From Alphaproteobacteria bacterium (GTDB lineage Bacteria; Pseudomonadota; Alphaproteobacteria; Rhizobiales; Xanthobacteraceae), in contig VAZV01000211.1 in assembly GCA_005884765.1 (NCBI GenBank), forward strand, positions 1 through 41,539: 41,539 bases of DNA. The letters run 5' to 3'. Each line of letters opens with the position of its first letter. The first letter of the stretch is position 1. A program made the position numbers and the translations under genes. The notes beneath the pieces were generated by a model. It was not told the origin of the DNA. It searched no databases and was given only the letters and a program-made list of their open reading frames with translations. Positions 16,647 through 24,721 of the stretch are shown here, one piece after another.

Positions 16647-17273
16647 CTAACGCACCGGCAACAGCGGAACCAGCATCGGAACGCGCCGGCAGTAGCGGCC
16701 ATAGGCGTCCGCGCCCAGCTCTTTCGTCAGGAAGCCTTCTTCCATGCGGGCTTTCAGCGACATGCCGAGCGAGATCAGCACCGCGCCGAGCATTGCAGTC
16801 ACCGTTCCGACGCCAACGCCCGTCGCCAGGATGGCTGCGATCAACCCGGTGTAGATCGGATGGCGCACCAGCCCGTAAGGACCGGTATCAATGACCCGAT
16901 GGCCTTCCTTGCGCGTGATCGCATTCGACCAAAAGCGTCCGAGATGAATTCGCGCCCACCATGTGAACGAAATGCCCGCGAGCGTCAGGACCGCGATCAC
17001 GTAGATGCCGACGCTGCCAAAATGCCAAATGGGCGCCTCGCCCAAGAGCTGCGCGGTCCACGGCGTGAATAGAATGGCTCCGGCGAGAATCGGAATGCGA
17101 TAGGCGCGGGAGTCCCATGTCATCACGTGCTTTTCGGTTCGACCGGACCAGAACGAGGCCACCACCCAGCTGATAAGCCAGGCAATCCAGATGAGCGCCA
17201 ACAACTGGGTGGGCCAGGTGGCGGTCCACCCACTCCACGCGAAGGCGAATATTTGACCGAGATCATGAGACAT
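16647..17273 (-). CDS. ICMT/PEMT-like membrane methyltransferase
   Basis: The 208-residue protein has about five hydrophobic segments and the C-terminal signature of the isoprenylcysteine carboxyl methyltransferase/phospholipid methyltransferase family: DTGPYGLVRHPIYTGLI near residue 130, followed by EEGFLTKELGADAYGRYCRRVP. In this family the RHP and EE segments bind S-adenosylmethionine at the membrane. In bacteria the substrate is usually unknown. The ATG at 17273 has a weak upstream site. It is next to, but 68 bases from, the epimerase gene on the same strand. Confidence 0.88.
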   Translation of the reverse strand: MSHDLGQIFAFAWSGWTATWPTQLLALIWIAWLISWVVASFWSGRTEKHVMTWDSRAYRIPILAGAILFTPWTAQLLGEAPIWHFGSVGIYVIAVLTLAGISFTWWARIHLGRFWSNAITRKEGHRVIDTGPYGLVRHPIYTGLIAAILATGVGVGTVTAMLGAVLISLGMSLKARMEEGFLTKELGADAYGRYCRRVPMLVPLLPVR

Positions 17274-17341
17274 GTTGCAGGCATTTTATTGTGTAATCAG
17301 ATCAAACGCCATACCGGCGGCGGCGTTGGAGGTGGGACGTT

Positions 17342-18361
17342 TCAATACACCGGCGTGGTCCCTGCCCTCAATTCATAGTTTTGGCCGGCGGCGCCCAGAA
17401 GATAAGCGATGGTTTCCCGCAACGCGGGCTCGACCGGCCGGGGGGCGTAGCCCAGTTCACGCTGCGCTTTTTCGATCGACAACACCCTCGCCCGCAACGC
17501 GATGCGAACGCCTTCGGCGGTGCCGGACGGAGGCCGGCGCGTGATATGATCGGCGATGAACTCCAGCAGCGCAGCGGTTATTTCCGCCAAGCGGCCGGGA
17601 ACCGGAACGAGCGGACTGAGACGACCGCTCATCACCGCCATCAGCCGGAGAACCTGCTTCAGCGAAATACATTCGCCACCAAGAATGTAGCGATGTCCAA
17701 CCTTCCCGCGCTCCATGGCGAGCACCAGGCCCGTCGCGGCATCGCGGACATCGACAAGGTTCACGATGAAATCGAGATATAATTGAAGACGGCTGTCGAG
17801 AAAGTGCCGGAGCATCGCCGCCGGCGGCGTCAGATTGTGGTCGTCAGGCCCGATCGGCATCGTCGGACAACCAATGACCACTGGAAAACCGGATTCCGCC
17901 GCTCGCATTGCGAGCTGATCGGCAAGCATTTTCGAGCGCGTATAGGGACCCGGCATATCTTCGGCCGGCGGCAGAAAATTCTCCGCGGCGGCGTTCTCCG
18001 ACGGCCAGCGGCGGAACAGAATGGATTCAGTCGAGCAATGCAGAAACCGTGCAACGCCGCGCTTGCGCGCAGCCGCAATGACCACCTCGGTGCCGCCGTA
18101 ATTGACGGCATGAAAATCGTTTTTGCGCGGCAGCCACATGCCGGGCAGTCCGGCGAGGTGATAAACCTGATCGACGCCGTCGAGCGCAGCATCCACCACG
18201 TCCTTGTCAAGCACCGAGCCGCCGACATACTGCACCTCGGGCAGCGCGCGGGCCGGAGGCTTCAGATCAAGCACGCGCACGGTGCGGCCACGCTCGGCCA
18301 GTGCCGAGACCAAATGCTGTCCGATGAAACCGCTGCCGCCAGTGACGAGTACCCGTGTCAT
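17342..18361 (-). CDS. NAD-dependent epimerase/dehydratase (extended SDR)
   Basis: The 339-residue protein is an extended SDR. The cofactor loop TGGSGFIG is at residues 7-14, HLAG near 68, STES near 110 and the catalytic pair Tyr140/Lys144 in YTRSK. The layout resembles HpnA-like and 3-beta-hydroxysteroid-dehydrogenase-like reductases, which act on sugars, flavonols or sterols. The substrate here is not known. The start codon overlaps the stop of the upstream DUF962 gene by four bases (ATGA), so the two are translationally coupled; DUF962/Mpo1 proteins oxidise 2-hydroxy fatty acids in yeast, making lipid metabolism a possible link. Confidence 0.88.
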   Translation of the reverse strand: MTRVLVTGGSGFIGQHLVSALAERGRTVRVLDLKPPARALPEVQYVGGSVLDKDVVDAALDGVDQVYHLAGLPGMWLPRKNDFHAVNYGGTEVVIAAARKRGVARFLHCSTESILFRRWPSENAAAENFLPPAEDMPGPYTRSKMLADQLAMRAAESGFPVVIGCPTMPIGPDDHNLTPPAAMLRHFLDSRLQLYLDFIVNLVDVRDAATGLVLAMERGKVGHRYILGGECISLKQVLRLMAVMSGRLSPLVPVPGRLAEITAALLEFIADHITRRPPSGTAEGVRIALRARVLSIEKAQRELGYAPRPVEPALRETIAYLLGAAGQNYELRAGTTPVY

Positions 18362-18921
18362 GCGTGTGGGCGCGGCTCGGCCTGGCGTTTCTCGGCGTAA
18401 CGCGAGGAGTTGTGCCGCGCCGATTGCGGAGCCTGCTGGAGAACGCCGGCAAGATCGTCCCGAAAGCCGAGGGCGATGAACAATTTGGCCATCACGAACA
18501 TCGGTCCGAGCAACAGGTGAATGGGATTATCCACGAGCGAGGGCTGGCGACGCTCGAAGACCCGGTGCCCGACGATTTGCGAGGTGACCCCGACCGCGAT
18601 CAACACAACCGTGATCGACCACATGCCGGTAGAGCCCACATGGCCCACGATCAGCGCGGCGGCTGAAAGCAACACCACCGCAGCACCGAGGATCGCTGCT
18701 CCAAGTGCCCCATCGAGCAGCAACCAGTAGATCAACACCGGCACCACCGCGATGGTCGCCGCGCTGGCTTGCACACCGAACGCCGTCACCGACCACGCGC
18801 TCAGCGGAAGGACGGCAGCCAGGAACAAAAGCACGATGCCGACCACATGCAACGCGCAATTCCGGGGATCGCGGTGATATTCGACGTAATCCGTAAGTTG
18901 CCGCTGGAAAAATTTATTCAT
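18358..18921 (-). CDS. DUF962/Mpo1-like membrane protein
   Basis: The 187-residue protein belongs to the YGL010w/Mpo1 family. It starts MNKFFQRQLTDYVEYHRDPRN, where the conserved Y-x-x-x-H-R-x-x-x-N block lies at the N-terminus, and contains further histidines in LHVVG, then four hydrophobic segments. Near residue 150 comes NPIHLLLGPMFVMAKL, another family block. Yeast Mpo1 is an Fe(II)-dependent dioxygenase for 2-hydroxy fatty acid alpha-oxidation; the histidines fit metal ligands. The ATG at 18921 is chosen because the family begins there. The stop overlaps the start of the epimerase gene. Confidence 0.85.
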   Translation of the reverse strand: MNKFFQRQLTDYVEYHRDPRNCALHVVGIVLLFLAAVLPLSAWSVTAFGVQASAATIAVVPVLIYWLLLDGALGAAILGAAVVLLSAAALIVGHVGSTGMWSITVVLIAVGVTSQIVGHRVFERRQPSLVDNPIHLLLGPMFVMAKLFIALGFRDDLAGVLQQAPQSARHNSSRYAEKRQAEPRPHA

Positions 18922-19131
18922 GCAAGGTTCGCCGCCGTTTTCGCAAAGCGTGGCTCGCGCGCCATAAATAGTCACAAAAACCAGCTGTACCGCGCTGCAT
19001 TAGCTAGCCGCCATCAGACAGACAATGGTATCTAAACTTGGGTCAAAGTGCGGCTATGGGGCCATCGCGTGCGGAAGAGCCGCCACCATTCACGAATTCC
19101 ACAGGAATTCAGCCAGATATCGGGTTGCAGC

Positions 19132-19938
19132 ATGAAACCGGCGACCGGTATGGCAGCGCATAGTGACGGCTTTTTTACGCTAGTGTTGCCGTTCGGCCTC
19201 AGCATCGCGCTCTCGGCGTCTCCTGCATTTGCCGGGGGGTGCGCCTTCGAGCCGCAGGGCGAAGGTCGGGTCGCAGCCGTGATCGACGCACGCAGCTTTC
19301 GCCTTGCCGACGGTCGTGAAATTCGTCTAGCCGGCATCGAGCCGGCAGTGTCCGCGACCACGGGCAGGGCTCGCACCGCGGCATTATCGGCGATCATTGC
19401 AGGCCACGACGTGACATTGCGCGGCCAGGACGACGGGCCCGACCGCTATGGCCGGCAAGTGGCCTTCGTGTTTCTAGCCGCCTCCGAAAACCTGGTTCAG
19501 GGCCTGTTGCTTTCCCAAGGCGAGGTGCTCCTTTCCGCCGATGTGACCGACAAGGACTGCGCCGCGGCCCTTGTCGCCGCCGAGGCGGAGGCGCGGCAGG
19601 CGAAACGGGGAACCTGGGCTGACGCTTCGGTCATAAAAAACGCAGAAAGTCCTGACGATATTTTGACCGGGATCGGGCGGTTTACAGTGGTCGAGGGCAA
19701 GGTATTGTCCGTACGGCAAGCTGGGGCGACGACTTATCTCAATTTTGGGCGGAACTGGACACAGGACTTCGCTGTGACTATTCCAAGGCGCATGACGCCG
19801 GCGATCGAGGCTGCCGGTCTCACCCTTAAGTCGCTGGAGAACAAGCGGATTCGAGTCCGCGGCTTTGTCGAGGCGCGCGGCGGGCCCCGAATTGAGGTGC
19901 TTCGGGTGGGGCAGATCGAAGTGCTGGGCGTGAACTAG
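19132..19938 (+). CDS. Exported SNase-like (thermonuclease-fold) protein
   Basis: The 268-residue protein has a signal-peptide-like segment (TLVLPFGLSIALSASPAFAGG, about residues 15-35) followed by a staphylococcal-nuclease-like OB domain: RLADGREIRLAGIEP, DRYGRQVAFVF and AEARQAKRGTW. The second motif keeps the arginine expected in SNase, but the Pro-Glu dipeptide that normally follows the first motif reads IEPAV, so the acidic catalytic residue is doubtful. A second strand-rich domain of about 90 residues follows, ending near IEVLRVGQIEVLG. It may be a DNA/RNA-binding relative instead of an active nuclease. An upstream start at 19048 would lengthen the leader by 28 residues. Confidence 0.75.
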   Translation: MKPATGMAAHSDGFFTLVLPFGLSIALSASPAFAGGCAFEPQGEGRVAAVIDARSFRLADGREIRLAGIEPAVSATTGRARTAALSAIIAGHDVTLRGQDDGPDRYGRQVAFVFLAASENLVQGLLLSQGEVLLSADVTDKDCAAALVAAEAEARQAKRGTWADASVIKNAESPDDILTGIGRFTVVEGKVLSVRQAGATTYLNFGRNWTQDFAVTIPRRMTPAIEAAGLTLKSLENKRIRVRGFVEARGGPRIEVLRVGQIEVLGVN

Positions 19939-20156
19939 AGCATAAGATCGGATAAGCCTGCCCCTTACCGGATAACGGGATGGAACTGGTATTCGGCTTG
20001 AGCCGAGGGATCGTGCTCAAACAAAATGCTTGAGCAGGATGAGTGTTCGAACAAAAGTCACCGCGTTGCAGCGCGCGTCATTCTTGCAGATTACGTAGTT
20101 CGTACAGATTAAGAGTAGCTGAAGTGGATGGGTTGGTGGGACGGCGCAAGTGGGGA

Positions 20157-21611
20157 ATGAGCCGCCGCCTTTGGGCCGCGCCGGGGCTGTTGTGCCTCGC
20201 GCTGGCGCTCGCGGCCTGCGGCGAAATGGGCCGTTTGCAGACCGCGGCGCCGTCGGCAAGCCCCGCCAAGCCGAACCGCACCGTCGCGCAGACTCCCGCT
20301 GCCGAGAAAGAGCATGAGCGCATCCTCTCCTCCTATGGCGGCGCCTACGACGATCCCAAACTGGAAGCGCTGATCACCAAGACCGTCGACCGGCTGGTCG
20401 CCGCGTCCGACCGTCCTGATCAGGCCTACAAGGTGACGATCCTCAATTCCGGCGCGGTGAATGCGTTCGCGCTGCCGACCGGCCAGCTTTACGTGACCCG
20501 CGGCCTCATCGCGCTTGCGAGCGACACCTCGGAATTATCCTCCGTGCTCTCCCACGAGATGGCGCATGTGCTGGCAAAGCACGCCTCGATCCGGGAGGAC
20601 CAGGCGCGGCAAGCCGCCATCGTCGCGCGCGTGGTGACCGACATGAGCAACGATCCCGACCTCACCGCCTTTGCGCTCGCCAAGTCCAAACTGACGATGG
20701 CAAGCTTTTCCCGCACCCAGGAGTTCGAGGCCGACGACATCGGCGTCGGCATTTCGGCGCGTGCACATTTCGACCCCTACGGCGCCTCGCGTTTCCTGAC
20801 CTCGATGGAACGCAATGCCGAGCTGAAGGCCGGCAAGACCTCGCTCGATCCACGGGTGCAGGACTTCCTGTCGTCGCATCCGGCGACACCCGAGCGGGTG
20901 CAGCGGGCGCAGGCGACCGCACGGCAATATACCTCGCCGGAAGGCGGCGAGCGCGACCGCGAGGATTATCTCGCGGCGATCGACAACATCGTCTATGGCG
21001 AAGACCCGAGCGAAGGATTCGTGCGCGGCCGGCGCTTCCTGCACCCGAAACTGGGCTTCACCTTCCAGGCGCCCGACACCTTCACGCTGGACAATACCGC
21101 GCAGGCCGTGATCGGCGTGCGCGAAGGCGGCGCGCAGGCGATGCGCTTCGATGTGGTGCGGGTGCCGGCGGAACAAACGCTCGGGGACTATCTCAATTCC
21201 GGCTGGATGGAGAATGTCGACAAGGCCTCGACCGAAGATCTCACCATCAATGGCTTCCCGGCGGCTTCCGCCGCTGCCCACGGCGATCAGTGGCAGTTCA
21301 AGGTCTATGCGCTGCGGTTCGGCAGTGACGTCTACCGCTTCATTTTTGCCAGCCGCCAGAAGACCACCGAAACCGAACGCAACGCGCGCGAGACCGTGAA
21401 TTCGTTCCGCCGCCTGACGCTCGAGGAGATTCAGGCCGCGCGGCCGCTGCGCATCAAGGTCATCACCGTGCAGCCGGGCGATACCGTGGAATCGCTGGCG
21501 CACCGCATGTCCGGCGTCGACCGCCCGACCGAGCGCTTCCGTGCCCTCAACGGCCTCGATGCCCGTGCCCAGGTCAAGGTCCGCGACCGCGTCAAGATCG
21601 TGGTGGATTGA
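20157..21611 (+). CDS. M48 family metalloprotease lipoprotein with LysM
   Basis: The 484-residue protein is a lipoprotein: hydrophobic leader with lipobox LAAC, lipidated Cys21. The M48 catalytic motif HEMAH follows near residue 138, with the third zinc ligand in QEFEADDIG near 190. After the protease domain come about 180 residues of a beta-rich domain and then a LysM-like tail starting VQPGDTVESLAHRM. This architecture matches the BepA/LoiP-type periplasmic proteases that maintain outer-membrane proteins. I start at the ATG 20157 (MSRRLW) because the lipobox lies at the right distance; a longer frame from 20043 is unlikely. No partner gene is adjacent. Confidence 0.92.
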   Translation: MSRRLWAAPGLLCLALALAACGEMGRLQTAAPSASPAKPNRTVAQTPAAEKEHERILSSYGGAYDDPKLEALITKTVDRLVAASDRPDQAYKVTILNSGAVNAFALPTGQLYVTRGLIALASDTSELSSVLSHEMAHVLAKHASIREDQARQAAIVARVVTDMSNDPDLTAFALAKSKLTMASFSRTQEFEADDIGVGISARAHFDPYGASRFLTSMERNAELKAGKTSLDPRVQDFLSSHPATPERVQRAQATARQYTSPEGGERDREDYLAAIDNIVYGEDPSEGFVRGRRFLHPKLGFTFQAPDTFTLDNTAQAVIGVREGGAQAMRFDVVRVPAEQTLGDYLNSGWMENVDKASTEDLTINGFPAASAAAHGDQWQFKVYALRFGSDVYRFIFASRQKTTETERNARETVNSFRRLTLEEIQAARPLRIKVITVQPGDTVESLAHRMSGVDRPTERFRALNGLDARAQVKVRDRVKIVVD

Positions 21612-21631
21612 CGCGCGATTCGATCGGCTTA

Positions 21632-21717
21632 GCCGTCATTGCGAGCGAAGCGAAGCAATCCATGGCCACGCGGGAAGAATGGATTGCTTCGTCGCAAGTG
21701 CTCCTCGCAATGACGGC
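21632..21717. repeat. Palindromic repeat, CGTCATTGCGAG family (copy 3)
   Basis: A hairpin-forming element: GCCGTCATTGCGAG at the left, CTCGCAATGACGGC at the right, inner arms GAAGCAATCCAT and ATGGATTGCTTCG. It directly follows the M48 protease gene by 20 bases. Confidence 0.85.
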
Positions 21718-21724
21718 GCAAGAC

Positions 21725-21802
21725 GTAGCCCGCATGAGCGCAGCGACATGCGGGTGTTCATCGAGACTCTTCCCCGGATGTCGCTTCGCTCATCCGGGCT
21801 AC
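21725..21802. repeat. Palindromic repeat, GTAGCCCG family
   Basis: Begins GTAGCCCGCATGAGCG and ends CATCCGGGCTAC; the arms are inverted copies with CAGCGACATGCGGG and CCCGGATGTCGC between them. It lies next to two other repeat types between the M48 gene and the carD terminator. Confidence 0.8.
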
Positions 21803-21848
21803 GCTTGCTCCTCGCAAAGATGGGTGTTGCAAACCCCTAGCCCGCCCC

Positions 21849-21925
21849 GTCATTCCGGATGGTCCGAAGGACCAGACCCGGAATCTCGAGATTCCGGGTT
21901 CGCGCTGCGCGCGCCCCGGAATGAC
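21849..21925. repeat. Palindromic repeat, CGTCATTCCGG family
   Basis: Starts CGTCATTCCGGATGG and ends CGCCCCGGAATGACCGG, with inner inverted arms CCCGGAATCTCGAGATTCCGGG (about 21877-21898), a perfect palindrome. A third repeat type packed into the same 300-base intergenic space. Confidence 0.8.
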
Positions 21926-21933
21926 CGGCGAAC

Positions 21934-21964
21934 AAAAAAAGCCCGGTCGCTGGACCGGGCTTTT
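21934..21964 (-). terminator. Rho-independent terminator, carD side
   Basis: A perfect 8-bp stem GCCCGGTC/GACCGGGC around a 4-base loop (21941-21960) is flanked by seven As on the left and four Ts on the right. On the minus strand this gives a GC-rich hairpin with a seven-U tail, 24 bases after the carD stop. It may also stop transcription from the plus strand. Confidence 0.85.
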
Positions 21965-21987
21965 GATCTTCAATCCTGTTGTTTCTT

Positions 21988-22956
21988 TCAGGCGGCTTCG
22001 TCCTCGACGGCGGCGTCGTCACCGTCGCCTTCTTCGACATCGCCTTCGGCCTCACCCTCGGCGCCGGCCTCGGTTTCGGTCTTGGCGCCGCGGCGCGGGC
22101 TCTTGGCGAGCTGGCTTTCGATTTCCTTGACCGCTTCGGTCTCGGTCGAATGCTGCACGACGGCGATTTCACGCGACAGCCGATCGAGCGCCGCTTCATA
22201 GAGCTGGCGTTCGCTGTAAGACTGTTCGGGCTGCGATTCCGAACGATAGAGATCGCGCACCACTTCGGCGATCGCGACGATATCGCCCGAATTGATCTTG
22301 GCTTCATATTCCTGGGCCCGGCGCGACCACATCGTGCGCTTGACCCGCGCGCGGCCTTTGAGGGTTTCCAGGGCCTTCTTCACCAGCACCGGCTCCGACA
22401 ATTTGCGCATGCCGACATTGGCGACCTTCGCGGTCGGCACCCGCAGCGTCATCTTGTCCTTCATGAAATTGATCACGAACAGCTCAAGCCTGGCACCTGC
22501 GATCTCCTGCTCCTCGATGGCGAGGATCTGGCCGACGCCGTGGGCGGGATAGACCACGAATTCATTGGTCTTGAAGCCCTGACGCTGGGTCAGGACCTTC
22601 TTCTCTTCGACGCGGGGCGCTGCAGCAGGCGGCTTCGCCGCGACGATAGGCTTATGCGCCACCGGCCTTGCAGCGGTCTTCGGGGCAGCAGCGGCGGCTT
22701 TAGGATGAGTGGCTTTAAGATGAGTGGGTTTAAGATGAGTCTTGGCGGCGTGCTTCGAAGCAGTGGCCTTCGAGCCCGTCGCTTTCGCGGCAGTCTTGGC
22801 AGTCTTATGTGGCATTGCGCTTCTTTTGTTCTTGGAGGATTTTGCAGCCGATCCCTTCACGGAAGTCCGGGCACGGCTCTTGCTTGCGCTGCGGCTGGCC
22901 GTAGCGGCTTTTCTGGAAGATTTTGAAGCACTCTTTTTACGCGTTTTCTGTGACAC
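21988..22956 (-). CDS. carD: CarD-family transcription regulator, basic N-terminal tail
   Basis: The C-terminal half is a CarD/CdnL protein: the RNA-polymerase-interacting domain begins GFKTNEFVVYPAHGVGQI near residue 128, followed by a helical DNA-contact domain (RTMWSRRAQEYEAKINSGD). CarD binds RNA polymerase beta and stabilises open promoter complexes. The first 120 residues are unusual: lysine-, alanine-, serine- and threonine-rich with KTAKTAAKA- and THLKATH-type repeats, resembling histone H1 tails. The C-terminus adds a short acidic stretch. The start is ambiguous. GTG 22956 gives 322 residues, while ATG 22815 (MPHKTAK) gives 275; ribosome-binding sites are weak for both. A sigma70-like promoter is seen upstream, and a strong terminator follows. 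Confidence 0.9.
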   Translation of the reverse strand: MSQKTRKKSASKSSRKAATASRSASKSRARTSVKGSAAKSSKNKRSAMPHKTAKTAAKATGSKATASKHAAKTHLKPTHLKATHPKAAAAAPKTAARPVAHKPIVAAKPPAAAPRVEEKKVLTQRQGFKTNEFVVYPAHGVGQILAIEEQEIAGARLELFVINFMKDKMTLRVPTAKVANVGMRKLSEPVLVKKALETLKGRARVKRTMWSRRAQEYEAKINSGDIVAIAEVVRDLYRSESQPEQSYSERQLYEAALDRLSREIAVVQHSTETEAVKEIESQLAKSPRRGAKTETEAGAEGEAEGDVEEGDGDDAAVEDEAA

Positions 22957-23046
22957 AGCCTGTGCGCGGAACTGCCACGCCCCTGTTCGATGTTTTCGCG
23001 GAAACCCAACAAAGGGTCAAAGCGGCTGACCCGATTCAGCTCACAA

Positions 23047-23081
23047 TGTGCCCAATATAGCACATTTTCCGTAAAAATCAA
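23047..23081 (-). promoter_or_regulatory. Sigma70-like promoter for carD
   Basis: On the minus strand the sequence reads TTGATT, 16 bases, then TATATT, with TGC directly before the -10 giving an extended -10. The expected start is near 23047, about 90 bases upstream of the GTG start of carD. The position between fdxA and carD fits an own promoter for carD. Confidence 0.5.
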
Positions 23082-23216
23082 TGATTTAGAGGCCTTCAGG
23101 GCGGCGGCGGCGACATCAGCCCGATTAGGGTTAAGCTTGTGGTGCAAAGATACCAGCGCTTTCAAGCGAAACAGCTCCTGTTTGCGGGAAGAAACCGGGT
23201 CGAAAACAGAAGGCTC

Positions 23217-23555
23217 CTAGTCTCCGCTGCCAGGATTTGGGGAGAAATATTTCTCGAACTTGCCTTCCATCCCTTCGAAATCCTTGGCATCCGCAGGGGA
23301 TTCTTTCTTTTGGGTGATGTTCGGCCAGCTTTTGGCGTATTCGGTATTCACCTCCAGCCACTTCTCCAGGCCGGGCTCGGTGTCCGGCTTGATGGCATCC
23401 GCCGGACATTCGGGCTCGCACACGCCGCAGTCGATGCATTCGTCCGGATGGATCACCAGCATGTTTTCGCCCTCGTAGAAGCAGTCGACGGGGCACACCT
23501 CGACACAATCGGTGTACTTGCACTTGATGCAGGCTTCAGTGACGACGTAAGTCAT
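23217..23555 (-). CDS. fdxA: Ferredoxin FdxA, 7Fe type
   Basis: The 112-residue protein begins MTYVVTEACIKCKYTDC, with cysteines at 9, 12, 17, 21 and 25 and then CIDCGVCEPECP near residue 40. This is the 7Fe ferredoxin pattern holding a [3Fe-4S] and a [4Fe-4S] cluster, with the long C-terminal tail usual in alphaproteobacterial FdxA. It serves as a low-potential electron carrier in the cytosol. The gene lies between hslR-like and carD genes, an arrangement conserved in rhizobia. The start ATG at 23555 gives the family N-terminus. Confidence 0.96.
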   Translation of the reverse strand: MTYVVTEACIKCKYTDCVEVCPVDCFYEGENMLVIHPDECIDCGVCEPECPADAIKPDTEPGLEKWLEVNTEYAKSWPNITQKKESPADAKDFEGMEGKFEKYFSPNPGSGD

Positions 23556-23674
23556 CCAGGGCTCCGAAAACGGTCAATTTTCACTGGTTGCCTAGCGCAG
23601 CTGGTGCGCTGCCGCAAGGGAAGCAGCAAGGGAAGCCGGATGCGCTTCCAGCAGGTTATTCCTCACTCAGATAG

Positions 23675-23944
23675 TCATTTTGGCGGATCCTGCAAATCCT
23701 CATAGAGCACGCGCGCGGCAATCGCATCACCGCGGCGTTCGGAAAATCCGGCCACTTTGAGAATGCGCACGCAGCGATCAAGCCCGATCGTCAAGACGTC
23801 GCCTATTTTCACGCTGTGTCCAGGCGCCGTCTCGCGCACGCCATTGATGCGGACATGCCCTTCTTCGACAAGTGCTGCCGCACTGGTGCGCGCCTTCACC
23901 ACGCGCGCATGCCACAGCCATTTATCGAGACGCTGACGCTCCAA
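23675..23944 (-). CDS. hslR: S4-domain RNA-binding protein (Hsp15-like)
   Basis: The 89-residue protein is essentially one S4 RNA-binding domain: RLDKWLWHARVVKARTSAAALV at the start, GHVRINGVRETAPGHSVKIGD in the middle. This is the Hsp15/HslR pattern, shorter than the E. coli protein (133 residues) because the C-terminal tail is missing. Hsp15 rescues stalled 50S subunits carrying nascent chains. The gene follows the helicase stop by 23 bases and is likely co-transcribed with it. Confidence 0.88.
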   Translation of the reverse strand: MERQRLDKWLWHARVVKARTSAAALVEEGHVRINGVRETAPGHSVKIGDVLTIGLDRCVRILKVAGFSERRGDAIAARVLYEDLQDPPK

Positions 23945-24664
23945 TTAGCCCTGCTGATTTTAAGCGTTTAGTCCTTGCGGTTGGCGGTGAGCTGTTCCTT
24001 CAGGGCCGCGAGTTTGGCGAACGGCGAATTGGGATCGATCGGACGGTCGCGTTCGCGCGGCGACGCGCTGGTGGCGTACTGGCGGTGCGAGGGACCGCTG
24101 TCACGCTTGTCACGTCCGCCCTTGTCGCGTCCGAAGTCGCGCCCATGCTCGCGGCCGCCTTTGTCGCGCCCGCCCCGGTCACGATCACCCTTACGTTCGC
24201 CGCGGCGTTCTTCCTGGGATTTGTCCCGGCGCCCCTCGCCATTCCGCTCCCTGCCCTTGCCTTCTACGCGCTCGCGCCGCTCGCCCTTGTCCTCGCGCGC
24301 CTCGGCGGCGGGCGCGCCATCGGCTGGCGCGGCGGCTGCGACCGGTACACCCTCGCGCGGCTTGTGAAAGTCCCGGTGGCGCCGTCCGCGCCGGTGATGT
24401 TCGCGCTTCTCGCCTTCGCCGGCCTCGCCGGTCCCGGTTGCAGGTTGCGCGGCCGCGGGCTGCGCTCCTTGCTGCGCACGGTTCTGATGGCGGTGACGAT
24501 GACGATCATGCCGCGGCCGGCGTTCGTCGGACCGGCCGCCTGGCCGCCAGACTTCGACCAATTCTGGAGCCGCGGCGGGCTCCATCGCAGCTTGAGCGAC
24601 GGTTGCATCAGGCGGCGTAGTCTCGCTGGCGCCAGCCACCTCAGGCGTTGCTTGTGCCGAAACC

Positions 24665-24721
24665 TGTTCTTGAGTTTGTTCTTGAGTTTGTTCTTGAGTT
24701 TGTTCTTGGGTTTGTTCTTGC
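24665..24721. repeat. 12-bp tandem repeat in helicase tail
   Basis: About 4.7 units of TGTTCTTGAGTT (one copy with GGG) encode an EQTQ repeat in the low-complexity C-terminal region of the helicase. The unit is a multiple of three, so copy changes would not break frame. Confidence 0.85.

Noticed and set aside
24665..24721. Short repeats that could suggest a CRISPR array
   Set aside because: The 12-base units are contiguous without spacers and lie in a coding frame; no CRISPR array is present in the window.
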